A stretch of DNA of 64,000 nt from JARYLZ01 sp964388275 (GTDB lineage: Bacteria > Bacteroidota > Ignavibacteria > SZUA-365). Below are positions 40,385-50,115 of the stretch, one piece after another. Both the position numbers and the translations under genes were made by a program. Every line of letters begins with the position of its first letter. Position 1 is the first letter of the stretch. The stretch covers positions 62,001-126,000 of the forward strand of contig CAYLZD010000009.1 of assembly GCA_964388275.1 (NCBI GenBank), in the 5' to 3' direction. The notes under the pieces are model-generated. The model was given only the letters and a program-made list of their open reading frames with translations, was not told the origin of the DNA and ran no database searches.

Positions 40385-42595
40385 TCAGGATAAAAGCTCC
40401 AAGGCGGCGTATTTCAGAACCAGGGTTTTCCTGCCCACGGATTCGAACAGAACCACGGCTCGCGCCGTATCGCCGGCGCCCTGCAGATCCACCACCGCGC
40501 CGCGTCCGAAAGTGGGGTGCACGACCCTGGCGCCCTTCCTCAATCCGTCTTCGACCTGCGACCAGGAATCCGGAGTTTCCTGATCGTATTCCGACGCGTT
40601 CGCGGCGTGCGGGCTCGCCCCTCCGCCGCGGGGATGCGGCCTCGATCTCGTCTCCGAAAAGGGCTTGCGTTTCGTTGTCTCGCGCTGCACCGCCTCCTGA
40701 TCCACTTCGCCGAGGAAGCGTGAAGGCATCTGCTGCAGGCGCTCGCCCCAGCGGAGTCTGGAGCGGGCGTAAGTCAGGTAGAGCTTCTGCATGGCGCGGG
40801 TCATTCCAACATAGCAAAGCCGGCGTTCCTCTTCCACCTCGTCGCGCTCGATCGACTGCGAGGAAGGAAACAGGCCCTCCTCCATTCCCACGAGAAATAC
40901 CACCGGAAATTCCAGTCCTTTGGCCGCGTGCAGCGTCATGAGTGTAACCGTGTTTCTGCCGGGGTCCAGGGCGTCCACATCCGACACGAGGGACGCCTCG
41001 GCAAGAAAGGCGTCGAGCGTTCCGTTGCCGGATCCCGGCTGGAACTCAGCGATGGCGGACAGAAGTTCCTGCACGTTTTCGAGGCGGGACCTTGATTCCG
41101 GAGTGCCTTCTCTTTTGAATTCGGCCACCAGCCCCAGTTCATCCACCAGGGAGGCGGCCAGTTCGGCGGCGGATATTTGCGCGCGCAGGGAGGCGTACTT
41201 CGTTATCAACTGCACGAAAGCGTTGAGCGAACGCATCGCCGCGGCGCCGAGCCCCGGCGCTTCAGAAGCGTTCATGGCGGCGACGAGCATCGTCACGCCC
41301 TGTTCGGCGGCCCAGGCGCGCAGCTTGCCGAGAGTGCCCGCTCCAATGCCACGCGCCGGGTAGTTGATGATGCGCAGGAGAGCGCTGTCGTCGTCCGGAT
41401 TTGCGATCAGCCGCAGATAGGCGAGGACGTCCTTAATCTCCTTCCGACGGTAGAATTCCACTCCGCCGATTATCGAATAGGGAATGCCATTCCGCCGGAG
41501 CGCGTCCTCAATCGCCCGTGACTGGGCGTTGGTGCGATACAGCACCGTGAAATCCTTCAACTGCAGCTTCCGCTTCCGCCCTTCTTCCTGCATGAGGGTG
41601 ACGATTTTCCTGCCCTCTTCGGCCTCGTCCGAGGTCTCGACGACGGTTATGGGATCTCCTTCGGCGTTCTCCGTCCACAGAGTCTTGGGTATTTGCCGCT
41701 CGTTGTGCTTGATGAGAGCCCCTGCGCCGAGAAGAATGCGTTTCGTGGATCTGTAGTTCTGCTCGAGCCGGAACACGCGCGAGCCGGCGAAATGCCTCTC
41801 GAATTCCAGTATGTTCCTGATATCGGCGCCCCGGAAAGCGTAAATGCTCTGCGCGTCGTCACCGACCACGCAGATGTTCCGATGCGAGTCGGCCAGCCGG
41901 CGCACTACCTGGTACTGCGCCTGATTCGTGTCCTGGTATTCGTCTATCAAGATGAACCGGAATTGCCGCTGATAATGCGACAACAGTTCCGGATTCTCGT
42001 CGAAAAGGCGTATCGGCTGCAAGATCAGGTCGTCGAAATCCATCGAATTGCTCGCCCTTAGACGCTTCTCGTACTCTCGATACACGTCCGCCGTTCTCCT
42101 CTCGAAGACGTCCCGCGCCGCTTCCGCCATCGCATCCGGATTCGTCATGCGATTCTTCGCATGGCTTATCGCGTGGCGGACGGCTGACGGCGGAATCTGC
42201 TGCGTGTTTATGCCGGCGTCCTGCATAATGGATTTTACGAGGTTCTGCGTATCCTCCGTGTCGTAAATCGAAAAGTTCTTGTGGTAACCAATTTTCTCGG
42301 CGTCCCGTCGCAGAAGCCGCGCGAAAGTCGCATGGAAGGTCCCCATCCAAAGGCGGCGCGACTCTTCGCCGGGCACCAGCTGTTCCACTCTCTCGCGCAT
42401 CTCGCGGGCGGCTTTGTTCGTGAACGTAAGCGCGAGGATGTTCGCGGCCGGCACTCCTGTGTCGAGCAGATGAGCAATCCGGTATGTCAGAACCCTGGTT
42501 TTACCGCTTCCCGCTCCTGCCACGATCATGACCGGGCCTTCCGTGGTCTGCACGGCTTCCCTCTGGATCGGATTCAGATCTTTGAGCAGTTTCAT
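40385..42595 (-). CDS. pcrA: DNA helicase PcrA/UvrD
   Basis: 736 residues, normal length. Q motif LNPIQREAV, Walker A AGAGSGKT (about 26-33), motif Ia TFTNKAAREM, Walker B ILIDEYQDTNQAQY, motif III VGDDAQSIYAFRGAD, motif IV LEQNYRST, motif V VTLMTLHAAKGLEF, motif VI EERRLCYVGMTRA. The C-terminal Tudor-like domain of PcrA (GARVVHPTFGRGAVV) is present, which favours PcrA over Rep. Unwinds DNA 3'-5' in repair and clears RNA polymerase or RecA from DNA. Starts 24 bases after lysS and is probably co-transcribed. Confidence 0.95.
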   Translation of the reverse strand: MKLLKDLNPIQREAVQTTEGPVMIVAGAGSGKTRVLTYRIAHLLDTGVPAANILALTFTNKAAREMRERVEQLVPGEESRRLWMGTFHATFARLLRRDAEKIGYHKNFSIYDTEDTQNLVKSIMQDAGINTQQIPPSAVRHAISHAKNRMTNPDAMAEAARDVFERRTADVYREYEKRLRASNSMDFDDLILQPIRLFDENPELLSHYQRQFRFILIDEYQDTNQAQYQVVRRLADSHRNICVVGDDAQSIYAFRGADIRNILEFERHFAGSRVFRLEQNYRSTKRILLGAGALIKHNERQIPKTLWTENAEGDPITVVETSDEAEEGRKIVTLMQEEGRKRKLQLKDFTVLYRTNAQSRAIEDALRRNGIPYSIIGGVEFYRRKEIKDVLAYLRLIANPDDDSALLRIINYPARGIGAGTLGKLRAWAAEQGVTMLVAAMNASEAPGLGAAAMRSLNAFVQLITKYASLRAQISAAELAASLVDELGLVAEFKREGTPESRSRLENVQELLSAIAEFQPGSGNGTLDAFLAEASLVSDVDALDPGRNTVTLMTLHAAKGLEFPVVFLVGMEEGLFPSSQSIERDEVEEERRLCYVGMTRAMQKLYLTYARSRLRWGERLQQMPSRFLGEVDQEAVQRETTKRKPFSETRSRPHPRGGGASPHAANASEYDQETPDSWSQVEDGLRKGARVVHPTFGRGAVVDLQGAGDTARAVVLFESVGRKTLVLKYAALELLS

Positions 42596-42619
42596 GAAGC
42601 GGAATACTGGGGGATGCGG

Positions 42620-44137
42620 TCAGCGTTCGGGACGCATCGTCGGAAACAGGATTACATCGCGGATGGATTCCGCTCCGGTCAACAGCATGGCGAGTCTGTC
42701 TACGCCGACTCCGAGTCCGGCCGTGGGCGGCATGCCGTATTCGAGGGTTTCGATGTAATCCTCGTCGTAAGTCATGGCCTCCTCGTCTCCGCGCGCCCTC
42801 AACCGCGCCTGTTCGAGGAAGCGATCCTTCTGATCGAGAGGATCGTTGAGTTCCGAAAACGCGTTGGCGATTTCCTGCCCGTTGACGTACAGTTCGAAGC
42901 GCTCCACGAGTCCCTGCTCGCTGCGATGCTTCTTGGCCAGCGGCGAGAGCTCCAAAGGATAGTCGGTGATGAACACCGGCTGGACTAGATGCTCTTCCAC
43001 TCGATCGGAAAATATCGCGTCGATAACGGCCCCGCAACCGGCCGAGTCCTCGATCTCGATCCCGAGCCGGTCCGCCACGGCGCGCAGCCCCTGTTCATCC
43101 AGGCCGTCGATGCTCTCGCCTGTGAATTCGGCGATGGCCTTCAACATGGGCAAGCGCCGGAAAGGCGGAGAGAAGCTGATTTCCCTGCCCGCGCAGACCA
43201 CCGAATCGGCGCCGCTCACAACCCGGCTCAACGAGCCCAGCATCTCCTCGACAAGCTGCATCATCCAGATGTAGTCCTTGTACGCGACGTAGAGCTCCAG
43301 CATGGTGAACTCGGGATTGTGACTCCGGTCCATCCCCTCGTTGCGGAAATCCTTGCCGATCTCATACACGCCCTCGAAGCCGCCGACGATCAGTCTTTTC
43401 AGGTAGAGTTCGTCCGCTATGCGGAGATACAGCGGGATATCCAGGGCGTTGTGATGCGTCACGAAGGGCCGCGCGGCGGCGCCGCCGTAGAGCGGTTGCA
43501 GCACCGGGGTTTCGACCTCGATGTATCCCTTGCCGTCCAGGAACGCCCGCATGGCGCTCACGAGACGGCTGCGGAGAAGAAACACCCTTCTCGAGTCCGG
43601 ATTGAGAATGAGATCCAGCGGGCGCTTGCGATACCGGAGTTCCTTGTCGGTGAACCTGTCGTAGACGATCCGGTTGCCGCCCTCGTCGGTTTTTTCTTTC
43701 GGAGCCGGCAGGGGCCGCAGGGATTTGGCCAGCAGGGTCACCGATTGCGCATGCACCGAAACTTCCCCGGTCCTCGTACGAAAAACATATCCATGCACCC
43801 CGATAATGTCCCCGATATCCAGAAGCTTGAGCATCCCGTAGGTCTCATCTCCGAGATCGTCGCGCTTGAAATACGCCTGCACCTTGCCGCTGTGATCCTG
43901 CACGTGAGCGAAAGTGGCCTTGCCCATCCGCCGCACGGTCATTATGCGGCCGGCCACGGTCACGCGGGCGGGGTCCTCGTCATCCCGGAAGGAACTCAAC
44001 ACCGCCGCGGCGGTGTCCGTGACCTCGAAGGAATGCGGATACGGATCGATGTTGCGGGCGAGTAGTTCATGATATTCCTCGCGGCGGCGGCGCATCAGGT
44101 CGCCGAGTTCTTCATGTTCTGGAGTGGTGTCGGACAC
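42620..44137 (-). CDS. lysS: Lysyl-tRNA synthetase, class II
   Basis: 505 residues with a GTG start at 44137 (GGGAT upstream). N-terminal anticodon-binding OB fold (VTVAGRIMTVRRMGKATFAHVQD), then the class II core: motif 1 (FLDGKGYIEVETPVLQP), motif 2 (YEIGKDFRNEGMDRSHNPEFTMLE) and motif 3 (GLGVGVDRLAMLL). Charges tRNA-Lys in the cytoplasm. Diverges from the phosphatase gene at 44296. Confidence 0.97.
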   Translation of the reverse strand: MSDTTPEHEELGDLMRRRREEYHELLARNIDPYPHSFEVTDTAAAVLSSFRDDEDPARVTVAGRIMTVRRMGKATFAHVQDHSGKVQAYFKRDDLGDETYGMLKLLDIGDIIGVHGYVFRTRTGEVSVHAQSVTLLAKSLRPLPAPKEKTDEGGNRIVYDRFTDKELRYRKRPLDLILNPDSRRVFLLRSRLVSAMRAFLDGKGYIEVETPVLQPLYGGAAARPFVTHHNALDIPLYLRIADELYLKRLIVGGFEGVYEIGKDFRNEGMDRSHNPEFTMLELYVAYKDYIWMMQLVEEMLGSLSRVVSGADSVVCAGREISFSPPFRRLPMLKAIAEFTGESIDGLDEQGLRAVADRLGIEIEDSAGCGAVIDAIFSDRVEEHLVQPVFITDYPLELSPLAKKHRSEQGLVERFELYVNGQEIANAFSELNDPLDQKDRFLEQARLRARGDEEAMTYDEDYIETLEYGMPPTAGLGVGVDRLAMLLTGAESIRDVILFPTMRPER

Positions 44138-44295
44138 TGTTATCCCATTCTATTTCATGCTTCTTGTACCGGACAAAAAACATACCACCCGGTGTCGGGA
44201 AAAAAAAATCCGCTCGGCCGCGCGGCTTCCACGCGGCGCGCGGTTTTGCGGCTTCCCCGGCGGCATCGTAGTTTTCATTCCGTTTGGATGGAGAT

Positions 44296-45504
44296 ATGAC
44301 TCGCGGACACAGACAGGTTTTCCTCATAATATTTCTCTTCGTCATCGCCGTCAACGTGATTGAGGGGATCCAATCCTCGTTCAGCACGGGCCGCTGGGGA
44401 ATGGCGTTGTTCCTGCTCGCCGTGGCGGTTACGGCGGTCTGGGTGGCCTACAGGTCGAGGGACGCTTTCAGCAAGGCGCGCGAGCAATACCGCAGACGCT
44501 TCGAGGAAACGCAGGACAACGTCAGAATGCGGGATGCCGCGCTTTTCTCGCTGTCCTGGAGCAAGGAGATATACAAAGGCATCCCGGAGGACAGAAAGCG
44601 TCTGGTGAAACAGGCCTTCATACTGATCGGTTCGGGCATGGCCGTCACATGGATGGCTCTCGGAAACGACGGATTCGTGACGGTGCTTCTCATCGTTGTG
44701 CTCGTTCTGGCCGGCGTGAACCTGCTGGTCTGGGTCTTCGGCTCTGAGCGGGAGGAGCGCGACCGCCTGCGAGTGGAACTCGACGCGGCCGGACGCATGC
44801 AGATGCAACTCATGCCGTCGGCCGCGCCGGAATTGCCGGGATTCGATATCGCCGGCTGTTGCGTTCCCGCGAAAGACGTGGGCGGCGACCATTTCGACTA
44901 CGTGAAACTCGGCGGCGGGGAGAATTGGGCGATCGCCGTCGCCGACGTGGCCGGCAAAGGCATGGATGCTGCGATGACCGCGGTATTCACCAGCGGCGCC
45001 TTCGCCTCCGAAGCGCGGAGGGATTCCGACATCTCCGGCATCATGCGTGCGATGAACTCCGCCATAAGGGCAAGAAACGATCGCTCGCGTTTCGTGTCGT
45101 TCCTTCTTGCAGCCATAGAGCCGAACAGCCGGAAGGCGCGTATTATCAACGCCGGACAGCCGCGCCCCCTGCTCTGCCGCGGCGGCGAAGTGCATACGAT
45201 AGAAAACGCAGGCCCGCATTTCCCGCTCGGCTTGGTCGAGAATGCCGACTATGAACAAGCCGTGATCGAACTCATTCCGGGCGATCTGCTGCTTCTGTCC
45301 ACAGACGGACTCACGGAGGCCATGAATCCAGGAAAGGAGATGTTCGGCGACGAACGCCTGCGCGAGGTCCTGCCGGAACATTCCGCCGCGTTTTCTAGCG
45401 CAGCCTCCATTGTGGAAGCTCTTCGCGGACGCGTGGACGCATTTTCGTCGGGCGCGGAGCGGCACGACGATCTGACGATAGTCGTCGTGCGCGTCACCGG
45501 CTGA
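44296..45504 (+). CDS. Membrane-anchored PP2C-type serine phosphatase (SpoIIE/RsbU family)
   Basis: 402 residues from the ATG at 44296 (GGAG just upstream; a TTG 12 bases earlier is possible). Four hydrophobic helices in two pairs (about 9-27, 36-54, and 108-150) precede a coiled linker (REERDRLRVELDAAGRMQMQLMP), the usual start of SpoIIE/RsbU domains. The phosphatase has the metal-binding AKDVGGDHFDY, AVADVAGKGMDAAM, the ARIINAGQPRPLL strand, LSTDGLTEAMN and a final HDDLTIVVVR. Such proteins remove phosphate from anti-sigma antagonists; no partner STAS or RsbW gene is seen nearby. Convergent with rpiB with a one-base gap. Confidence 0.9.
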   Translation: MTRGHRQVFLIIFLFVIAVNVIEGIQSSFSTGRWGMALFLLAVAVTAVWVAYRSRDAFSKAREQYRRRFEETQDNVRMRDAALFSLSWSKEIYKGIPEDRKRLVKQAFILIGSGMAVTWMALGNDGFVTVLLIVVLVLAGVNLLVWVFGSEREERDRLRVELDAAGRMQMQLMPSAAPELPGFDIAGCCVPAKDVGGDHFDYVKLGGGENWAIAVADVAGKGMDAAMTAVFTSGAFASEARRDSDISGIMRAMNSAIRARNDRSRFVSFLLAAIEPNSRKARIINAGQPRPLLCRGGEVHTIENAGPHFPLGLVENADYEQAVIELIPGDLLLLSTDGLTEAMNPGKEMFGDERLREVLPEHSAAFSSAASIVEALRGRVDAFSSGAERHDDLTIVVVRVTG

Positions 45505-45505
45505 A

Positions 45506-45934
45506 TCAGAGCTCTATTTTCCTGATTCTGTCCAGATGCCGGCCGCCTTCGAAAGGCGTATTCAACCATATCCGCGCCATCTCCGCGGCCTGATCCCAGT
45601 TCAGCAGCCGTTGTCCCAGGGCGAGAACATTGGCATCGTTATGCAGTCGGCTCATTCTGGCAGCTTCGAGGATCTGGCAGGAAGCGGCTCTGATGCCGCG
45701 ATGCCTGTTGGCGGCCATGCCGATGCCGATGCCGGTCCCGCAGACGAAGATTCCCATCTCGCAATCGCCGCTTTGTATGGCGACCGAAGCCGCATGAGCC
45801 GCGTCCGGATAATCCGAACGTTCGGTGTCATGCGGTCCGAAATCCTTCCAAGCGTGCCCCATCTCCTCCAGCAGATTTTTAAGCCGCTCCTTGTAGTCGT
45901 ACCCCGCGTGATCGGATGCAAGAGCTATCGTCAT
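45506..45934 (-). CDS. rpiB: Ribose-5-phosphate isomerase B
   Basis: 142 residues. MTIALASDHAGYDYKERL holds the conserved DHAG phosphate loop, Cys65 in VCGTGIGIGMAANR is the general base, and RLHNDANVLALGQR completes the active site. Interconverts ribose-5-phosphate and ribulose-5-phosphate. AGGAGG lies nine bases before the ATG. Last of a small operon with the two envelope genes upstream (30-base gap), a link that looks incidental. Confidence 0.96.
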   Translation of the reverse strand: MTIALASDHAGYDYKERLKNLLEEMGHAWKDFGPHDTERSDYPDAAHAASVAIQSGDCEMGIFVCGTGIGIGMAANRHRGIRAASCQILEAARMSRLHNDANVLALGQRLLNWDQAAEMARIWLNTPFEGGRHLDRIRKIEL

Positions 45935-45964
45935 TCCACACCCTCCTCTTACTCTGCCGCCGGG

Positions 45965-47173
45965 TTAATCGAGGTCTCTCCTCAGGAACCAGCCCTCGCC
46001 GACGCTGATATTGAGGGACAGTCTCATGATAAAACGGCTGCCGAGAAGTTGATCGCTGTTCCCTCTCAAACCCGCTTCCACGGAGGCGTCGGCCCGGCTG
46101 TCACCGAAAATCGGGAAGCCGGCGCCCGCGGTGAGGTAGGTCTCGTTCTGTTCTTCGCCCTGCAGAAGCATCGGCAGTTTCTGCCGGGCCAGGCCGAAGC
46201 GAAGAAGCATATTCCGCGCCGCCGGAGCGTCGTCCGCTCCGCCCGGCATCCATTCGGCGCCGACGCCGACCCTGTAGGAAGAGGTCAGCTCCGGCTGTTT
46301 CAGGCCGAACACCCTGGCTTCGGTCCAGTCCTGCGCGCATACGTCCGCGGCCAGCAGAAGACGTTCTCCCGCCCGCCACGACAATCCGGCTTGATATCGG
46401 AGCGGTATATCCTGAACGCTCTCCGAAGCCCTGACCGTGGAATCGTGCGTGGAGTACCGGAACACGTAATCCCGGGCGGCGTCGAGCGTGGAATTCGGAC
46501 TGACGGAGGCGCCTATCGCGAAGCCGTCAATGCCGGTGTACAACAGCCCGAAAAGGAAACCGATTCCGCCGTGGCTCGTGCTGCGCTGCTGTCTCGTGTC
46601 GTAATACGCATCGTCGTCGAACCGCACATCCCAGGAATGATCGATGGTTCCGAAATACCACCTGGCGGCGGCGCCGATGTTGAGCGAGGGAACCGGGCGG
46701 AGTGCCGCGCCCAGAACCGCATAGGCGAGGCCTCCCGCGCCGCTGTATTCCGCCGTGTACCGGTGAGACTCCACGGCGCCCGACGCGAGCAGATCATAGT
46801 TGACGGTGCTGTAAGACTGAAGCCCGAGCACGAGACGCGAGCGCCAGTCCTCGTCGAGCGGCAACGCCAGCTGCAGGGTCTTGAATCCGAGCGACGCGGT
46901 ATTGAGATCGCTGCTCCTCGACGAAGACTCGTGTTCCCAGGACATGGCCCCGTTCAGCCGGAGCTTGTCTATGTGAGTCCAGGACGCCGGATTCGACAAG
47001 GAAATATCGTAACCCGAAAACACGGGCTGTGAAACATATCCCATCGCGCGCTGGGCCACGGTCGCCAGATTGTCGAGATCCCCGACGCCGAAGCGCGACA
47101 GGACGGAATTACCGTTCTGCGCCAGGGCCAGGGAGGGAAAAAACAGAAGTAGAAGAGAGAGAACGGGTTTCAC
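45965..47173 (-). CDS. Outer-membrane beta-barrel protein (FadL/PorV-like fold)
   Basis: 402 residues from a GTG at 47173: AAGGAG sits seven bases before it and it gives the signal peptide KPVLSLLLLFFPSLALAQ. A longer ATG frame would run into the neighbouring gene. The mature start, NSVLSRFGVGDLDN ... AMGYVS ... LSNPASWTHIDKL, matches a Bacteroidota barrel family with 'YSRyGiGD' and 'NPAs' signatures. Alternating strands follow to the end (RLSLNISVGEGWFL). Twelve bases downstream of the lipoprotein gene, so the two probably work together in the outer membrane. Cargo unknown. Confidence 0.75.
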   Translation of the reverse strand: MKPVLSLLLLFFPSLALAQNGNSVLSRFGVGDLDNLATVAQRAMGYVSQPVFSGYDISLSNPASWTHIDKLRLNGAMSWEHESSSRSSDLNTASLGFKTLQLALPLDEDWRSRLVLGLQSYSTVNYDLLASGAVESHRYTAEYSGAGGLAYAVLGAALRPVPSLNIGAAARWYFGTIDHSWDVRFDDDAYYDTRQQRSTSHGGIGFLFGLLYTGIDGFAIGASVSPNSTLDAARDYVFRYSTHDSTVRASESVQDIPLRYQAGLSWRAGERLLLAADVCAQDWTEARVFGLKQPELTSSYRVGVGAEWMPGGADDAPAARNMLLRFGLARQKLPMLLQGEEQNETYLTAGAGFPIFGDSRADASVEAGLRGNSDQLLGSRFIMRLSLNISVGEGWFLRRDLD

Positions 47174-47184
47174 GGGACTCTCCT

Positions 47185-48354
47185 TCAGGGATTCTTCGTG
47201 TATGTGACGGTCAGTCTGGGACGGAGCCCGGCTTCCGCGTCCGCAGCGTAAAAGCCGATTCCGTCCAGATCGCTGCTCTCTTCTATCTTCACAAGGGCAA
47301 AGCCGTAATTGGCCTGTGTGCGATTGACCCAACGCTGGACCATGCGCGTCACGACCAGACCCCCGGCATTGTGCCGTCCGGAATCCATGGCCGTGGTGAG
47401 CATGCGTTCGCTGCCCAGCTTTTTCTCTGTCTCGTCCAGAAGCTGATACACCCAGACCGAGTCTATGCCCCGCGTGTGATCGCGGCGGAGCGAGGGGTCT
47501 GCAGTCAGCGTTAAAACGGCGGAATTGACGATCGATCCGGCCGGAATGGCAGACAAATCGAACGCGATCCTTCCCCGCCAGGCCAATCCGCCGTGAACGG
47601 CCAGACCCGCGGCGCTCGGCCCCGGTCCCGTGACAACGTAAGTATCCTCCAGAGTGGAACCGTATATGGTGGTGTCGCCGCCTTCGTTCAGGGACATGAC
47701 AATGCGCAGAACCGGCGTCCTGTTATAGGCCTCCACCGCTTCAAAAGCATAAACGGCGTCCGTCGCCGCCGCGGCTTCCAGGAGCAGTCCATAAATTTCG
47801 GAGTGTTTTCCGGCGTTCACCTTCGTCAGCCATCCGCGGACCAGGGTGGTATCGATGCCGATCTCCACGCTGTCCTTCGCCGGTCCGGAATATGATCCGA
47901 CGGGATTCGGCGCAAGAGACAGGTTTTTCAAGCTGTCCGACGTCAGCGTCCAGGAACTCCAAGACGATTGAACATCACGGGCAGTGATTGAAAACGGCGC
48001 CGTTGTGTCGCCAAACCTGTACGGGGCTCGGTAAAGGGTGACTCCGGCAGATATGATGCGGCCTCCTCCGGCGATATCGGCAGGCAGGCTGAGCCAACGT
48101 ATCGCTATACGGCTGTTGTAGCCGCCCGTGCTGCCGAGATGCAAGAATTGGGAGGACGGCGCCGGTATGGGCGAAAACCAGGTCTCGGTAGAAACCGCGG
48201 CGCCGGCGCCGCGAGTGTCGAAGCTTTCGATGCCTTCCAGATCCTCGCCGGGCAGAAGTTCCACACCGGTGGGAGAGGGCTCCTGTCTACATGCAGCGAG
48301 AAGCGTCATGCAGACCGCAAGCAGGGGTAAGGTTATTCTGCGCACTTTATTCAC
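47185..48354 (-). CDS. Lipoprotein with DNRLRE-like beta-sandwich domains
   Basis: 389 residues from a GTG at 48354 (a second GTG nine bases later also fits; no clear ribosome site). Short charged start KVRR, hydrophobic LPLLAVCMTLLAAC with lipobox LLAAC, then two similar halves: each has YNSRIAIRWLSLPAD- or WRGRIAFDLSAIPAG-type strands followed by ISAGVTLYR or VNSAVLTLT, the layout of DNRLRE/CBM96-like repeats. The end LRPRLTVTY is typical too. Probably binds carbohydrate or forms a surface scaffold. Lies between glgA (105 bases) and the barrel gene. Confidence 0.65.
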   Translation of the reverse strand: MNKVRRITLPLLAVCMTLLAACRQEPSPTGVELLPGEDLEGIESFDTRGAGAAVSTETWFSPIPAPSSQFLHLGSTGGYNSRIAIRWLSLPADIAGGGRIISAGVTLYRAPYRFGDTTAPFSITARDVQSSWSSWTLTSDSLKNLSLAPNPVGSYSGPAKDSVEIGIDTTLVRGWLTKVNAGKHSEIYGLLLEAAAATDAVYAFEAVEAYNRTPVLRIVMSLNEGGDTTIYGSTLEDTYVVTGPGPSAAGLAVHGGLAWRGRIAFDLSAIPAGSIVNSAVLTLTADPSLRRDHTRGIDSVWVYQLLDETEKKLGSERMLTTAMDSGRHNAGGLVVTRMVQRWVNRTQANYGFALVKIEESSDLDGIGFYAADAEAGLRPRLTVTYTKNP

Positions 48355-48459
48355 TGAAAGGAATGAGGAAAATATCCCCGCAAGCGGGAATGCCGAGCCA
48401 AGCTGCGACTTATTAACATATGCTCCCGGGGCTATCTTCGGCAAGGGATAAAGGCGGCG

Positions 48460-49947
48460 CTATTTGCTTTTGAGAAGGTTCCTGTAAAGGTCCACGTAGC
48501 GCTCGGCGGACGCCGTCCAGGAAAAATCCGATTTCATCCCCCGCTGCATCGCAGCAGTCCATGCGTCCTTGCTGTCGAAAGCCGAGACTGCGCGGCGGAG
48601 CGCCGCGAGCATCGCTTTGCCGCTGTAATCGGAGAAAGAAAATCCGTTGCCTGTTTTAGGCTTCTCGTCCAGATCGATCACGGTGTCGGCCAACCCGCCC
48701 GTCGCGCGCACTATCGGAAGCGTCCCGTAGACCAGACTGTACATCTGATTCAATCCGCAGGGCTCGAACTTGGAAGGCATAAGGAACATGTCGGCGCCCG
48801 CCTCGATCAAGTGAGCCAGATCCTCGTCGAAACCGATATGCACGCCGAGTTTCTTCCTGTGCTTTTTTGCCGCTTTGGTGAAGAAATCCTCATAGCGCTT
48901 ATCGCCCGCTCCGAGAACCGTCATCTGCAGATTTTCAGACAGCATCTCTTCGAGTGTTTCCATGATCAAATCGAATCCCTTCTGGTCCGCCAGTCGGGAT
49001 ATTATCCCGACGACAGGCACATCCGGGGAGAAAGCCAGTCCGAATTTCGCGCACAGCGCCTTCTTGTTTTCTATTTTGCCTGATAGATCGTCGATTGTAT
49101 ACCGGAACGGGATCAGCGTGTCTTCCGCCGGATTCCATATCGTATTATCCATGCCGTTCAGAATTCCGCAAGTCTGCCGCGCTCTCTTCTTGAACACCCC
49201 CTCCAGTCCGAAACCGTACTCGGCGCTGTTGCGCACCTCCTTTGCATAGGTCGGGCTTACGGTTGTGACGGCATCGGCAAATATCAATCCAGCCTTCATC
49301 AGGTTGACATCGCCGTGATATTCTACTCCCTCCATACCGAACGCAGACTCGGGAAGCCCGGTTTTCGCAAAAGTTTCTTTCGGGAATATTCCCTGATATG
49401 CGGCATTATGAACGGTAAATACCACTTTCGTTCCCCTGAACAGGGGGTCCCTGCCCAATTCCGTCTTGATTATGGCCGCGACAAGTCCGGTCTGCCAATC
49501 ATTCAGGTGCAGTATGTCCGGCTTCCAGCCCAGCAGTTTTATGGTTTCGATCACGGAGCGGCTGAAAAAAATGAATCGGTCGTCGTTGTCAGGCCATGAA
49601 TCCTTCGTCGCCGGATTCACGTACAGATCCGGCCGATTGAAAAGCTCGTCGTTGGCGAGAAAATAGACCTGTACCTTGGTCTTGATATTGCTCAGAAAAG
49701 ACGATTTCACGCTGCCCAGCAGGGTGCGATCCCCTACCGCTATCGGAATATCGGTCAGACGTTTGATGTCGTGTATTTTGAATCTCCTGTCGCTTACTCC
49801 GGCGAATTTCGGCATCATAATGCGTATATCGTGCCCCATTTCGCGAATCATCTGAGGCAAGGCGCCCGACACATCGGCCAGACCGCCGGTCTTGGCAAAC
49901 GGCATCACCTCGCTGGAAACGAACAGGATGCTCAGCGGTTTTGACAT
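48460..49947 (-). CDS. glgA: Glycogen synthase (ADP-glucose type)
   Basis: 495 residues. KTGGLADV (19-26) binds ADP-glucose, HLNDWQTGLVAA and HNAAYQGIF are family signatures, and the GT-B C-terminal part has FEPCGLNQMY with catalytic Glu. AGGAG lies five bases before the ATG. Elongates alpha-1,4-glucan in the cytoplasm. No other glycogen gene is adjacent. Confidence 0.97.
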   Translation of the reverse strand: MSKPLSILFVSSEVMPFAKTGGLADVSGALPQMIREMGHDIRIMMPKFAGVSDRRFKIHDIKRLTDIPIAVGDRTLLGSVKSSFLSNIKTKVQVYFLANDELFNRPDLYVNPATKDSWPDNDDRFIFFSRSVIETIKLLGWKPDILHLNDWQTGLVAAIIKTELGRDPLFRGTKVVFTVHNAAYQGIFPKETFAKTGLPESAFGMEGVEYHGDVNLMKAGLIFADAVTTVSPTYAKEVRNSAEYGFGLEGVFKKRARQTCGILNGMDNTIWNPAEDTLIPFRYTIDDLSGKIENKKALCAKFGLAFSPDVPVVGIISRLADQKGFDLIMETLEEMLSENLQMTVLGAGDKRYEDFFTKAAKKHRKKLGVHIGFDEDLAHLIEAGADMFLMPSKFEPCGLNQMYSLVYGTLPIVRATGGLADTVIDLDEKPKTGNGFSFSDYSGKAMLAALRRAVSAFDSKDAWTAAMQRGMKSDFSWTASAERYVDLYRNLLKSK

Positions 49948-50115
49948 TTATTCTCCTGATTATAGGGGCACATGAGCCATCGTCGAACCTTAAAATTTAC
50001 CGAAATCTGTTGAAATTTCCAACTTGAAGCACCGAACGTACAACGGCTTTGCAAACCTCACTGGAAATGATATCTTGAAACAGCGGTTTGAAAACACAAT
50101 CGAACGGATCAGCTC

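Noticed and set aside
49959..49987. TATAAT with TTCGAC at 17 bases before glgA
   Set aside because: The start site would fall inside the Shine-Dalgarno sequence, only about five bases before the ATG; more likely chance.
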